Positions 11,299 to 23,814 of a DNA stretch of 64,000 nucleotides are shown here, in pieces (positions within the stretch are counted from its first letter, which is position 1; every line of letters begins with the position of its first letter). The position numbers were made by a program, and so were the translations under genes. The notes under the pieces are model-generated. The model did not search any database. It was not told the DNA's origin and worked only from the letters and a program-made list of their open reading frames with translations. Origin of the DNA: Ptychodera flava (lineage: Eukaryota; Hemichordata; Enteropneusta; Ptychoderidae); NCBI RefSeq assembly GCF_041260155.1, contig NC_091941.1:25418247-25482246 (forward strand). The letters are read 5' to 3'.

Positions 11299-12528
11299 TT
11301 CTCAAGCAAACTATCATGGATATCAGTACACATTTTTGGGTATATCACTTGCATTTTACTTGAACATAGACGCAGTTCAGGGTGTATGGACTGTCGCTGG
11401 CGAATTGAACGTGACCGAAATAGGATAGTTTATCAGAAGACCGTGCGAACCAAGGTTTACCCTTTTACCATATTCTGGTCAAATGTTGACAAGCTGTGTA
11501 AGATGAAAATAGAGTCTACATGTACATGACATCTTGGTAATTTATCTTCCAAAAGATATGTTCATATGTTTCATGTACTACTAAAAATAAATCTGTTCCA
11601 TGCTGATTTGTCTTATCCTGCTGGCATAAATTTTGTAACACACCTCGGCGAAATATTCCGATGCTCGACAAAGTTTGTGTAGTACGTGTTGTGATTTGTT
11701 CTGAACTTTGAGCAGAAAATGGCGTTTGAGTCGGTTAGTACCTTTAAGTGACTTTAAGACCAATTCTCTAATTACCGGCGTGCTTTAAATTTCCCAAGTT
11801 ACTGCGTCATTGGATCAATTTGTGCTCTCAGTTAATAAATTTGCAATCGAAATTCCTTACCTTGAAAGTGTAAAAATCTTCTATATAAGCTGTCACCAAT
11901 CTAAAACAATGACGCCTTGTTCTATTAAATACCAACAGGTAATCTATTTTGTGAATATTAACAATGAGGTTTAGGTTGAGTTGGAAACGTTCCTACCGAC
12001 CTCATTGGGTCGATTTACCTCTAAAAGATAAGTAATTTGTAATTAAGCTTAAAGTTATCGATTAAACTGCGCCCTCTATTTGGCCAGACGAATTGGACAA
12101 TGTAACGTGCTGATGCTTTTTCAATCACGCTGGCACTACTCTTAGATTGTAGAAAACGTCTTGGTTTCTGTGTCTTCTCGGGACGGGATGGATAGGAACA
12201 GCATTGATACCGGAGTGTGTTCTATGTGTAGTCGTTAACATCCGGTTATCACAGTCACTGGGGCTCAAAAATCCATTCTTGGCTCCACTGACTATGACTG
12301 TGCTACTCAGAACTGGGTCACGGACATTACTGGCGCAAAAAAACGGTCATGAAATTAGGTCATTTAAAGTCAAACACAACGTCACATGGTTTGCTGCTGA
12401 CCTCTCACCTACTCACATTTCGATCGCATTTCTGGTTTCACGAACAATTGAAAACTAACATGTATTTAAAATATAAAAAACAGAGAGATTTGCTTTCAAG
12501 TGAGCATCAATGACGTATTATTCGACCA

Positions 12529-12711
12529 TAGGCGCTCCTTAGCTGGGTAGTCTGCTAAGTAGATCGATTTTCGGATCGATCTATTGATCCCGTAGTCGAT
12601 ATGCCCGCCACTGCAACCTAAGCAGTGGCGGGCATATCGACTACGGGATCAATAGATCGATCCGAAAATCGATCTACTTAGCAGAATACCCAGCTAAGGA
12701 GCGCCTGTGTG
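12529..12711. mobile_element. Near-perfect palindromic fold-back element
   Basis: Two 84-base arms (12531-12614 and 12622-12705) are reverse complements with one mismatch, separated by 7 bases. Outer ends read GGCGCTCCTTAGCTGGGTA. The flanks are TTCGACCA (12521-12528) and TTCGACTA (12712-12719), an 8-bp target duplication with one difference. Block 2 has a single TTCGACCA at about 24460 with no element, the paralogous empty site. An 8-bp duplication fits hAT-type transposition, so this is probably a hAT-derived miniature element. The near identity of the arms means it is young or kept equal by hairpin repair. Confidence 0.88.
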
Positions 12712-13419
12712 TTCGACTAGCACTCTGTGAATTCAATTTCTCAATCTTGTTTTCCTCGAAACATGTAAAAAATTTAGTTAGCCTTTCAACATGAAAATAA
12801 TAGCGTACACTTAGCAACCACACTTGGAAGGAATAACTTTTATTTGCTTACGACAACCAATTGAATCCCTTTAGTGTTCAATTTTTCCCGCGCATCCTGT
12901 TTGAGCACAACTTGGACAGTTTTTGGCAAAAGACAACGACTGCCACGCATGTTTGCAAATTTTACAGAAGTCACTATCACGCTCTAAGACGTTACCTGTT
13001 ACAAACTTCAGCCGTAAAAGTTGTGCTCTGTGCTAGCAGCAGCTCATTATGATCACAAAATATAGAACAAATATACCAGTAAACGTTGCAGCCTCTATCC
13101 CATCGAAATTACAACACCTGCACAGAGTTGGCAGTGAGAATCCGAAGAAGCAGTTTTCAAAAACCGGATGCAAATTTCACCAGCGTAGCACCTTCTCAGA
13201 CTACCAGGTAAAGAAGGATAACAAAAGGGGCCAACCTAAAACGTAGGCTAATATACAATAAAAATAGTGAAAGAAATCACATTCCACAATTATATCAGTT
13301 AAATTTACTACTTGAAGTTCAATAGGCTATTCAAAATCAAAGGGACAATAGCTGTAATGTTTACATTCATGTACAGTTTGACTTGTAGTTATACAGAGAG
13401 CACTATTGTTCGTCAAGAA

Positions 13420-13945
13420 CCTTATAAATGCACAGATATGGCAACTTTTGTTGGGAAAACTCAATTGTTCATAGTTTACCCAATAGACTCCCCCGATACT
13501 TATCGTGAGTTTCAATGTTTGTTTCAAGTCCGATATTTTTTCACATTCGCACTTTCGATCACCCTATTTATATAAATTGTCAAACATCTAGAAGTGCACA
13601 GATAAAGCTATATAGCTAGTTTTTAGCGGAAAAAAAAAACAGGTTGCCCTATGGGCTGCCATGTATATTTAATCAACATTTTCAGTGAAATTCTAAAATC
13701 AAATTTCTTGTGCACGTGTGCACTTCTTACTACCCACTTTCAGTAAAGTACATTTATATCAATTATCAAAGATATACAAATTTAAGGATATAGCTAGTAT
13801 TGTAGGAGAAAATCGTTAATAGTTTGCCCCACAGATTGGCATGATTGTGATTTTGATATTTTGGGGTAAAATTTCAAAGTCCTTCTTAATATGCACTTTC
13901 AATCATCCTACTCTAATCAAGTACAATTAAATTTTATCAAACTTT
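13420..13945. repeat. Tandem array of degenerate about 170-bp units
   Basis: About three units recur with anchors GCACTTTC at 13549, CACTTTC at 13735 and GCACTTTC at 13893. Shared words include TATAGCTAGT (13610 and 13789 areas), GTTTGCCC or GTTGCCC, and TATCAA-type ends. Spacing varies from 158 to 186 bases, so the array is old. It is absent from the matching end of block 2. Confidence 0.6.
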
Positions 13946-14045
13946 GAAATCCATATGCCTGCATATATCCTTCATTAGTTCCAAGGTGGTGTACATATGT
14001 GTATATATATGCAATATATGCACACATATACACTTACACACACAG

Positions 14046-14082
14046 GCAGACAGACAGACAGACAGACACAGAGACAGACAGG
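14046..14082. repeat. CAGA tetranucleotide microsatellite
   Basis: Short CAGA run with flanking CACACA; no coding significance. Confidence 0.9.
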
Positions 14083-14943
14083 TGGAGAGACACACACAGG
14101 CACAGAATCTCCAAAGCATCTTCCCATATCAGATTAGAATTATATGTTCATTACAATGTAAATACAGGGTATTTTTTTGAAAACCAAGCTGAAATTTAAA
14201 GCTGTCATTTGAACCATATCGGCCAGTTTGTCGTCACCTTGCCTTCATATAAGTCCGCAAAAAACTGTGACCCTCCCTAAACGCTCACGCAAACTTTCAT
14301 GACACTTCAAAATTGCATGCATACTAAATGGCGATCCACCCCTCAATATACACTGCCCCCCCCCCCCCAATTTCTATCCAGTCCGGATCCCTTAAATTAA
14401 AGCAAGATGCTTTAAATTTTCTAGACCTTAGTATTGAAGAAAATTAGAAACTCTGTCGATTTCTTGTTAATCGTTGTCGTATTTTATCGCTATTATAGTA
14501 CTATACGCGTCTAAATGAATATGGTATAAATTTAAATAGCCCTTCTACAAATTCACAACATTGAGAGCTGTCGATGTCCTGCCACAAAAAATTATGAGGT
14601 TGCCACCCAAGAGCAGGGTTGGAAATTGTACTTCACGGCGCTGTATAAAGATAATCTAAATGGTCCAAAAGACAGTTGAATGTCAAAGTAGTCAAGTTCA
14701 CACAGTCTCTACCCAGAGAAATGTTCGAATTCCTAAGGAAACACTATATCAAATCAATACAAATCAAATCAAATCATCTATTTCTTACTGGATGTGTCCA
14801 AACCTCTGTGCTCGGGCTTACAATCATTATCATGGTGGTAAAGGACATATTGATAAGATTTACACGTATACAATTCTGTTAATGTATTACAGTTTGATCG
14901 ATGAGGTGAGGACTGTAAAATATCGACCAAAAGTTGCCCCGTA

Positions 14944-14970
14944 TACGTCACGACCTCGTGACCATATATG
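14944..14970 (+). promoter_or_regulatory. Candidate promoter of Fuseless-like gene 2
   Basis: TACGTCA at 14944-14950 and a CATATATG TATA-like box at 14963-14970 match the pair at 5250-5280 in spacing and order, 70-100 bases before the ATG at 15041. Confidence 0.4.
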
Positions 14971-15040
14971 TAGAGGAACAAAGATAATACACACTGATAA
15001 ACAGGTAATGGCGAATGTCCCTTGTAATTAAGTCTCACCC

Positions 15041-16473
15041 ATGGCTTTCTGTAGAGCTTCCAATAGCCTCGGGCAAGTATCTCTGCATGGCTTTGAACTT
15101 GTAATTACACTTGGTTTAATCACTCCATGTACACTGGCGTATTGGCGGGGAGTATGGAATCTCCTTGATTTATACCTTTTACCAAATGATCCGAATATTA
15201 GTGGCATCATATCAATACTGACAGGCCTTGGGTTGATCTTCGCCTTTGGACTAATGCAAAGCTGGAACAAAAGGTGGTTTCCCTTCGGAACTGTCAGATG
15301 GCATGTTTTCAGCAGGCTCTACAACTTTCTTCTGGCTTTTGCGGTGTTGAACCACTGGCGAGGACTATGGTTACTTCTAGACTTCTACACCACGACTGCT
15401 CTGAAAAGCACTTTATCGACCCTGGTGATAGGAATTATCTTTTTACTGCTTCTTCGCGGTATCAAAAACATTCCTCTCCAACCTTCGGTCGTGTATCGTG
15501 ACAACGAAGAGACCGTGTTCGATTTCTCAACCAGATTTATCGTGAATAGTTCCGAGGAGAGCGATAAAGTCAAAATATTGTTCATACTTGATGTGATTGT
15601 GACTTATTTCGTCATACACAGTCTAGTCCTGTGTTTCTGGCGTGGACTTTGGGCAACACTTAACAGCGTATTCCTGCCGCACGACTGGGAAATTTCGACG
15701 TACGCTTCCTTGGCCATCGGTTATGGTATATATTTTCTATGCTATCTTTTACAGTGCCCGGCCCGAATAGTATCCAGAACTCTCGCCAACATATCATTTC
15801 CCCTTCACGTACTCTTTGAAGATGCATACATGTTGATCGTCGGTTTTGCTGTTGTCAACGTTTGGCGGGGCTTATGGAACGTTTGTAATTTGCATATTCT
15901 GTCGGACAACTTTATCATTAGTAATGTGATTACTGCGACTGTTGGAACTGTCGTCCTGTATCTTATTTTGGCGGGAAGGTGCCTCGGTGCTGTCGCCTGT
16001 GTTGTCGACGGCGACCCCAGCGACGGCTCAGGCATAGCCTTTTTGCACTTCTTCAGTAAATTGGTAGGTAACTTACACGTGTATGAAATGTTGTTCAATG
16101 AATGCTCTCACATGAAATGGGAGCTCGAAAATTAAAAAGTGATTATCCTAAGGTGCAATACTATGAACATATTTAACAGAAATATTGCGTTTTATTGTAA
16201 ACTCTTCGATAACAAGCTATTACAGATTAATGATACGCGACGATGTCTGGCATTTTCTACTTTTAGTATTCAAAATTTTGCTCAAAAATTTATATATCAC
16301 CATTTTAAATTTTTGTGTTTCTTTCGGAACAGAACGAATCGGAGAAAGAAAAGCAAAATGAAATACCGATGGAAGGAGAGACCAGATGCCGTGACAATCA
16401 CAATAATCAAGGGTACACGAAAACTGTCATCGTCCATTTGGATCCTCATACAACGAAAGTCTCCACAGTTTAA
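15041..16473 (+). CDS. Fuseless-like eight-pass membrane protein, copy 2
   Basis: Exons 15041-16063 and 16333-16473 join in phase 0 across a 269-base GTAGGT...AACAG intron to give 387 residues. An in-frame TAA at 15029-15031 supports the start. Exon 1 is the same length as in copy 1 (341 codons) with no gap, and by hand count about 44 residues differ, roughly 87% identity. The four W-R-G-[LV]-W motifs are all kept at residues 35, 106, 200 and 275. The conserved Asp four residues after the motif is Asn in repeats 3 and 4 (residues 208 and 283), unlike copy 1. The exon 2 tail is only 46 residues and ends KVSTV, while sharing the pattern of acidic start, RCxDN and DP....TK with copy 1. AATAAA at 16865-16870 is a possible polyadenylation signal. 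Function is inferred from the Fuseless resemblance; both copies look intact. Confidence 0.82.
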
Positions 16474-19282
16474 CAGAGCTTCGCCTGTGAAGGATACACT
16501 CGCCAGCGGTGCCTATGTCTGAGCTGGTGTCTCTGAATGATCGTGTTCCCGGTGTCGGAGTGTGAATACCTCACCTTGGAAAAGACCGTACTTTGCACTA
16601 GCTGGCAGCAGCGCACAGTTTCTGACTCGGACGCCGAGAAACGATCTTCGCTAGCCAAACAGCGTTTGGTCAGGGAGATTATACTTCTACCTATTAAAAG
16701 GCCAGTAGCTGTAACATTTTGTGTTTTCACTCTTCTGTTTTTAATGTCAACAACAGTTTCTTGTTGTACTTCCAAAAGCTGCTTTAAGTTGTATTGTCAC
16801 TTTTTTAAAAACTTTATTAATCTTCTTTGGTCACAGTTTTCCATGTTGATGTAAACGCAAAAGAAATAAATCATTATTAAATAATCATTGTAAAAGCAAG
16901 TTTATTAGGGTGGATTTATCTTTAGAAAAAAAAATGTCGACCATCCAATGAGAAGGAAAATGCTGCAAAACCTGCAAGAGAAAAATATGAATGCAGTCCC
17001 TCCCTCCGAGATGAAGGTAAAAATATGGATGTGAGGTGTTGAATGACCCGAAATGAGTGTTGAGAATCGATATTCATATTTTGAGGGGCCGCCTTGGGCG
17101 GCACAGTCCGTCCATCACTGCAATTAGATGTATTTCCCATGATCTCTTTCAGTACATGTGATGATTTATTCGTAATTACATATCTATATGTATAATTTCC
17201 TTTCCACTACATAGCGGTAAAATCTGCAGTTCATATCCAGGATAGCATCTTCCACATTGTTTGACATTTAAAGAATGGGTGCACATGAATTTCCTCATCG
17301 GCAATATTCACAGTGTACGGCATCGTTGATTCACGTTGCTTTGGTGTTCATTAAAATGCAGCTTTGAGGTATGTATACTACAAAATTTACTAAAATGGGA
17401 GGGCGCCCCTCCCACATCCACCCCTTTCGTGGGTTTGTTAATTCAGCTGGTGCAAAGACTTTTCACTAAAAGTGATGCATGCGATCTACTTAATATATTT
17501 TTCACATTGATATCACTTCATCATTCGTCTAGTACAACCATAAATCACATAAAATATAGATGCCTGAAATATGACGTACCAAGTCTTAACGATTACTGGT
17601 TGCACAAATGAAAACATTGGCTCTTTTAGGCACTTCATAGTAAAATATTTCAGTGCCTTCTGTTATACCGAGAACAAAATTGCAGCTCGAGCACACTTTG
17701 AAAAAAATAATTCTTTCCATAATGGGCGAAACAAAATGTTGACACTCCCATTTCCTCAAACGACCTCCAGGCATCAAATGGTCTCTCCCCCAACCATAGA
17801 CGGTAAAGGGGAGTTTCCCCTGTACTGTCTTTGTCCCAACACACATGTATAGACTCTAGTATAGTGGAAGATGAGGCTTTCCAATACTCCCTCTGATATA
17901 TACCGGGGTGTTCTGTGGATACAGAGAAAAAAACCTTGTAATGGCGAGACAGTACGTTCAAAACTGCGTCCTGGCTTTGTGATTACCGTTGTCTAGGCTT
18001 TCGATTGTGCTTATGATAACAAAACAGCTGATAAATCATTTGGAGATGTAAACGGGGCTGTCGTGTAACATGAGAAACGTCAACTAAATCCGCGGTTTTT
18101 CACCGCACTTCACCTACCAGCGTTGTAAAACTTCCAAACTAACTGTTTAATGCTAATACTTCATCCCCTCACATTTCCGTTTTAAAATACGAAAAATTAT
18201 CGACTGCACGTGAAAGAATTATGACTGTCGTATGATGCGAAGTGTGACCGTTGAACCTGAAAACACTTTGTACCCTGGTTGGAAGTACATTCCAACGCGA
18301 AGTTTGTTTTAGCAAGATTCTAAATGCCATTAACTGTTCCAATAAAGTGGATTTACCTAACTGAAAACATATCTGTTTTCAGTTTGATTGGTATTTCTTA
18401 CTCCTGACCTAACCTGCCTCAATGTTGATTGCCTTTCTCATAATGGGAGAATTACCAGTGTTTACTCGACAACAGTCGTGTATTTCATTCCTTTGCATTG
18501 CTTGAAATATTTAAAATTGAAAAAACGAAACTTATTGTTATCAATATATGTCCACTCTCTATCATTGATTGATATATACGTTTGCGTCTCTTTGAAACAT
18601 GTGGTGATGGATTCCCTGTGTATTCATCTATACTAGTATATGGGAGAGTTATTTTAATACACAAATCAGTGAGTCATTACCAAAGGAAAATATTCTCTGG
18701 CCTAAATCGTGCACTATCTAATGCGGTGCTACCCATGCAGTGTGCTACGTTGCTGTCTGAAGGCCCGTCACTGACAGTATGGTGTCACTGAATAGACCGC
18801 CACAGCCAGATACGCACATGTACTCCACTCCTCGTCGGATTAGCGCCACCCCAAACGCCAATTATGAAGGTAACGTTTGACTTCCTTCAAAGTTACATCT
18901 TTTTACACCTTTTTACAGTGACAACGTTCATGATATGGTGAAGTCGTGTCAAATGTGTAGTACTCGATCTTCGCCCTAAGTCAGTGATTCTCTTTTCAAT
19001 TTTTATTTAAGCAATAACTGAAGGTTCAATTTTGTTCATTACACAAAGGTTGCATTTTACTAGTACAGCGTTCAGACATTTCTGATTCAAATAAAACAGA
19101 ATTTTAAAGCACATCGTTTAAACGAATATAAATTCAATCGGAGGGTAAATTAGATAGGTACACAAGTAAAACAATGAATGTACCACGTCAAAAATATTCC
19201 CTTTAAAGCAACTACCAAAAATGCATATTTCGTTGGATATGAACTTATTTTTCCACAGGAAAGTACTTCCATTTTTCAGTTT
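16474..19282. other. Intergenic region between the two genes of block 2
   Basis: Non-coding. Segments near 16640-16680, 18210-18350 and 18660-18860 match block 1. About 16880-18000 has no counterpart in block 1 and contains a short GGGAGGGCGCCCCTCCC palindrome near 17398 but no terminal repeats I could pair. The empty site for the 7998-9064 transposon lies at about 18690-18715. TTTATT at 19002-19007 may be the - strand polyadenylation signal of the next gene. Confidence 0.5.
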
Positions 19283-19651
19283 TTACTTCTTCTTGGACGT
19301 TGTCCCCCCATACTGGCCCATTGGCACGGCCGACGCTTGCCCCGATGAACTTGAACCTGTCTGTGGCATTTGCTGTTGAGGCATTCCTGCCACTGGCTGC
19401 TGCATTGGCATTCCAGCGCCACCTTGCTGTTGCTGCATCTGTTGCATCATCGCCATCCGTTGCATCCTCATCATCTGCATCTGCATCATCATGGCCTGAT
19501 TCTGGTCCATTTGTCCCATGGGCATGGAGCCACCCTGGCCCTGCTGGGGCATCGGCATTTGCGGTGGATTCTGACCGGGTACCGTACCGGGTGTCTGGCC
19601 GGGCGTCATGCCGGGATATTGTTGTTGGTTCTGTTGGTTCGGGTTGGACAT
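19283..19651 (-). CDS. Met/Gln/Pro-rich low-complexity protein, copy 2
   Basis: The predicted protein has 122 residues. Residues 1-44 are identical to copy 1. After that the Met/Gln block differs by small in-frame gains and losses, and the tail ends TSKKK instead of PTKK. The reading frame is kept throughout, as expected of a translated protein. The sequence before the ATG on the coding strand, TTTTGTATTTCTAG, is again a splice acceptor, so transcription should start upstream at higher coordinates, past the microsatellite at 19706-19866. It has no signal peptide, transmembrane stretch or known fold, and I do not recognise the family. Confidence 0.7.
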
Positions 19652-19705
19652 TCTAGAAATACAAAACAAAACTTCTTACTCCAAAAGTTAAGTAAGTAAC
19701 GAAAC

Positions 19706-19866
19706 ACATCCATCCATCCATCCATCCATCCATCCATCCATCCATCCATCCATCCATACATACATACATACATACATACATACATACTACATACATACAT
19801 ACATACATACATACATCCATCCATACATACATACATACATACATACATACATACATACATACATAC
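19706..19866. repeat. CATC then CATA tetranucleotide microsatellite
   Basis: A CATC run switches to CATA near 19757. It lies directly beside the Met/Gln/Pro-rich gene, as the CATC array does in block 1, so the seed of the array predates the duplication. Open frames across it are artefacts. Confidence 0.95.
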
Positions 19867-21954
19867 GGGGAGTAGCATGCACACACTTTGGGAGGGATAC
19901 ACGGACAAACTCGGTATTTTTCCTTTGCCTCGTTAACCTTCTAAATCTAAACGAGGAGCTTCTGTAAATCATACAATTGACTATGAATGGTGTAACAGTA
20001 AGTATGCAACATAAACATGCTATACGACACAGCATGGTTAACTTGCCGCGTATCACCTTAGAACAGCTGTTAGGTCATTTGCCTACGTTTCTGCTAGATA
20101 CCAAAACTATTGATCTATTTCGGCCGAAAGGTAGAATGCGCCTCGGGGACAGACATTTAGACTCTCAAACTTACACAATTCTTCTCTGACATACCACTTG
20201 TTGACGGTTCTTTTAAAGCTCTTGGTGTAAGAAAATTTTTCACCTGCTTAATTTTTGGAAATTCGGAAATTTCATTTTTCTCCATAAGTTGACACAGGGA
20301 TGGCGGCCATTTTGAATTTTCAGTATAGGTCAATCTTAGGTTATTTGCTTCTTCTTTTTGTACCAAAATTCGCACGGTGACCCCCCGATTTTTATTCTTG
20401 ATTTTGAAAGAGAATGGTTGAAAGATTCCTTAATGAATTAAAGTTTGAGCAAAAGTTTAAGTCTTTCATTTCGAGGCGTATAGGCCTACTACCTTAAAAC
20501 GCATCTGTCTGTCACCGGGGTTAAAGGTATGTTTCAATATTGTGATATGACGAAGATCCAATAAGGCTTACAGCTAAAACTTGACACTTCTAATAACTGA
20601 TAGAGAATGGCCTTGTCACTTGTGAGTTTGAAAATTCATTAAAATTTCTACATTATAACTCTCATCTTTTTCCGTTCCCCTTCTTCAATTCGATCCCCCA
20701 AGCTTCTTTATTCGTATTGATTGGTTCGAATAAATATTTTATTTTTCCGTAACTCAATAATCAAATGGCGATGGCTCGCCCTGTTCCTCGGGCCATGGCG
20801 GTAGACCGCGTTTTCCGTTTACTGATTGACCAATAAAGCTAATGTTTAAAATGTCGACGTTTTGCCGTGACATTCGTATCCGAGAAATATTTCTGTTGGC
20901 TCGAACACAGATGAATGAAATGTTTGGCACGGTTGCATGTAAGTATTTTAAATTGCAGTGAAATTTCAAATGCAACGAAAATTGTCTTGAACATTGGCTC
21001 GTTGACTCTGTGCGGGTTCCTTTAAGACTGTTATCCATATTACAATGCCTCTTCATACCGATAAATTACAATATATGATAAAATTATAATTTCGCAACCA
21101 AAGTGACTCTCGGACAATTCACTAACATGTTACAATGGATTTTAGTACACTTACGGCAGCGTGTATTTTCACTGAATATACACCGAGGGTGTGTAGACTA
21201 AAATTGGCAAATTGAAAATGGGCGAAATGGTCATTTTAGCCGAAGCCTGTGCGATGTAAGTTTCTACCGCGTAAAATGAAAATAGGGTATTCAACGACAC
21301 CTTTAAGATTTGACCAACAAAAGTTACTTTTGGTCCACTGCTTTATATACATCAGAAATAAGATATATTCCATGATTTCTTTCCTCCTTGAAATGACGTC
21401 AATGTGCCACAAACTATAGAGGAATATTCTGATTCTCGCTAAGTTCATGATGCGTGTGTTTATGTTTGTTCTTGAGTTCTGAACTTTAAGCAGAAAAATG
21501 GCGCTTGATGGGTTGTTGGGTTCATCGCAGTGACTTTAATACCATGCTATTATAGCCATCACGTTGCTTTCCAAAGTTACCGCGTGATTCGATGAATTCG
21601 CTCACATAGTAAATAAATTTTGCGATTGAAATATGAAACTCCTCACCTTTAAATTGTGATCTTGTCCGTAAAACCTGCCAGCGATCTAAAGCACACCCTT
21701 TTCTATCAAATACCAACTGGTAATTTATTTGCTAAATATTAACAAAGACACGGAGGATGAGTTTGAAACATTCCTACTTCACTGGGTCAATTTGTAGCTA
21801 AGGATGAGAATTATTAGTAAAATACAGTTACCGATTATACCGCGCCCTCTATCGACACGTTTCGATCATTATCAATCCAAAGGTGCTCACAGTGATGCTG
21901 GGATAGTAAATCGAAGCTCGAAGGCTGATAGTGTGAGGCTGAAAGCTGAACCTT
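19867..21954. other. Conserved upstream flank of Met/Gln/Pro gene 2
   Basis: No supported gene. Matches block 1 in islands at 20060-20110 (CAGCTGTTAGGTCATT), 20850-20940, 21200-21260, 21470-21510 (GAACTTTAAGCAGAAAAATG) and 21715-21850. The - strand frame at 20754-21056 contains the ISFICVRANR peptide also seen in block 1. Confidence 0.5.
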
Positions 21955-23814
21955 GGTAGTACCTTTCTTAGGAGTGGACCATATGATATTCTTGAGGGGG
22001 GCTTGGAAGATTGTCTTTCGGGCATTATTTTTTCCTCCCTTCTTCAACTGGAATTATTTGTTTCAACTGTGTGAATTCTGGCATCTTTTTTTTTCACTTC
22101 CCATCTCAGAGGAATTTTTTTCGCGGGCATACGTGAGAGCTGAACCGCCAATACTTTCTGTTCTTTTTTGTTAAGACGCTTTTCTTCATATGACATGACA
22201 AAAGTTTACATGAAACCATAGACAAACAACATCTGCTTCAGAATGCTGAAATTGGAAAGAAAATACTACAGCAAAATAACTGATGGAGACAAATAAGAAG
22301 TAATCAAGGTCTCAGTCTGGAAGACAACCACTACCACTGTTAGTGATTAAAGGGAGGTGGTCGTCGGAACTCTGCTCAAAGGTTGCCAGGGACCCCTACG
22401 ACCGATGTAAATACTGTATCGAGGTTACGTTGGCGATTGATGAAAGATGAATATCCTAAAATTTATATGTTGCGGCTGTGTTTAAGTGATGCATATAGAT
22501 ATCATGCATGAAATACATTGTCTATAAACAAGAAAATCGCACACGCGCAGTTCCGACGACCACCCCCTTTAAAGTTTATTCTGGGTAGTAGGCTAATGTA
22601 TGTGGCACAAACCGACAAAGGACTTTAAAGACTGCAAACGCACAGATGTGGTCGAATATTGAAGTGTTACAATTGATCCAGTCACTTGGGGTGGTTAGGA
22701 AGGGGTGTCCTCTTCCTGATGTAGAAGTTTTGAATTTTACATATGAAAATGGGGATATTTGGTGGCCATTTTGAGTGTTTTTAACAGAGTTCTTGTGAAG
22801 ACTCAAGATATAGACACAAAATGACTTCCCATTATAGTTGTCAACAAGGGCAAGTGTACATCTAAATAGGAAAAAAATATTTTTTCGTTACTTAATGCAA
22901 AGATATGCAAATTAATACAAAGAAATCAAAATACAGCTTTGGCATATGTGTATGCTACAGAAGTGCTTGTGATTTCTAATGTTTCAAAAGTTATGTGATA
23001 CATTGGTTCAAATTAACAGTGTGGCTATTCATTTTAGAGTGCAACTTCTATTTGGATATTAACAGGTGTATCCTACAGCATGCTTTGAAAGACAAGATAA
23101 ATAGTAAATTAAGGATATTATTGAGACATTTATAAGTAGGTCTATTTTACGGAAAAATTATTGCACCCTTGTCCAACCCTCGTCACATTGCACTGCAAAT
23201 GCTGCGCTTAAAGTTGCTGGAAATTTGAAAGAGTAGTTCTAGAAACATTAATATTGGGATGAGTGCGGGATTCACTTTATGGACAGCAAATGGGTCTTTT
23301 GTTGACAAGTCATGATAAACCTGGCACATCATTGTAAAGAACAACAGTGGACACACAGTATCTGGTGCAGGCTATGTGGACAAGCTGGATTGAGTATTCA
23401 AGATATTTTCAGGTGTAAGAATGAGAAACTGTAGCAGAAGCACAATAAATGAATAATGCTATGCTTAATGTTTCAAATTGAAACATTGAGTACATGTAAA
23501 ACAAAAGTAAAAGTATGACTTAAAATATTAATATATTATTAATTCAGATGTTATGACATTATCATGACCAAAGGGCACGCCGAAAATTAAAGGTATTATA
23601 AAATGAGGCACCCGGAGGGTGCACTGAGAATTTCAATTGTCTTTGCATTGTTTTTTATTTAATATATATTTTATTTCATATATGGCAATTTTGGTTTTTT
23701 TCTGCTATCTTTGACTGGAATGTCTTTTCCAAAGGCAACCTCTCCTAATGTATTTTTAAAGGAAATCTTCCAAGCCCCCCAGGATATCATATGGTCTACC
23801 ACTTAGCTACTACC
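21955..23814. mobile_element. 1.86-kb terminal-inverted-repeat insertion
   Basis: The left end 21955-22012 and the right end 23764-23814 are imperfect reverse complements. Both begin GGTAGTA and share ACCATATGATAT and GGGGGGCTTGGAAGATT. The matching place in block 1 (about 12110-12290) lacks the whole segment, and the blocks align again at about 24240. No transposase frame is visible, so it is non-autonomous or decayed. A target duplication was not resolved and the exact ends are uncertain by tens of bases. Confidence 0.6.
22351..22568. mobile_element. 218-bp TTAA miniature element nested in the larger insertion
   Basis: Ends AGGGAGGTGGTCGTCGGAAC and the reverse complement of AGGGGGTGGTCGTCGGAACT match over about 21 bases with a one-base gap. 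TTAA flanks both sides (22347-22350 and 22569-22572). No coding capacity. TTAA targets with AGGG-type ends suggest a Kolobok- or piggyBac-derived miniature element. It lies inside the 21955-23814 element and so is younger. Confidence 0.85.

Larger units (their letters stand above)
4400..13020. repeat. Duplicated block, copy 1
   Basis: This block and about 14400-24820 share the same order of landmarks. These are an upstream segment near 4430-4560, a promoter-like region, the Fuseless-like gene, a 3' segment with the word TCTTCGCTAGCCAA, a Met/Gln/Pro-rich gene on the - strand, and conserved non-coding stretches near 10600, 11080, 11640, 11940, 12290 and 12880. The copies are in direct orientation, about 10 kb apart. 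Coding parts align almost without gaps, while non-coding parts align only in islands, so the duplication is old or the coding parts are under selection. The edges are approximate because the match fades gradually. Confidence 0.85.
12720..14400. other. End of block 1 and spacer between the blocks
   Basis: Up to about 13020 the sequence still matches block 2 (GCGCATCCTGTTTGAGCA near 12890 and 24677). Beyond that it is unique spacer holding a short array of about 170-bp repeats, a CAGA microsatellite and a poly-C run near 14353. I see no gene. Confidence 0.5.

Noticed and set aside
12531-12705. Palindrome as an origin or attachment site
   Set aside because: Flanking 8-bp duplication and the empty site in block 2 show it is a transposed element.
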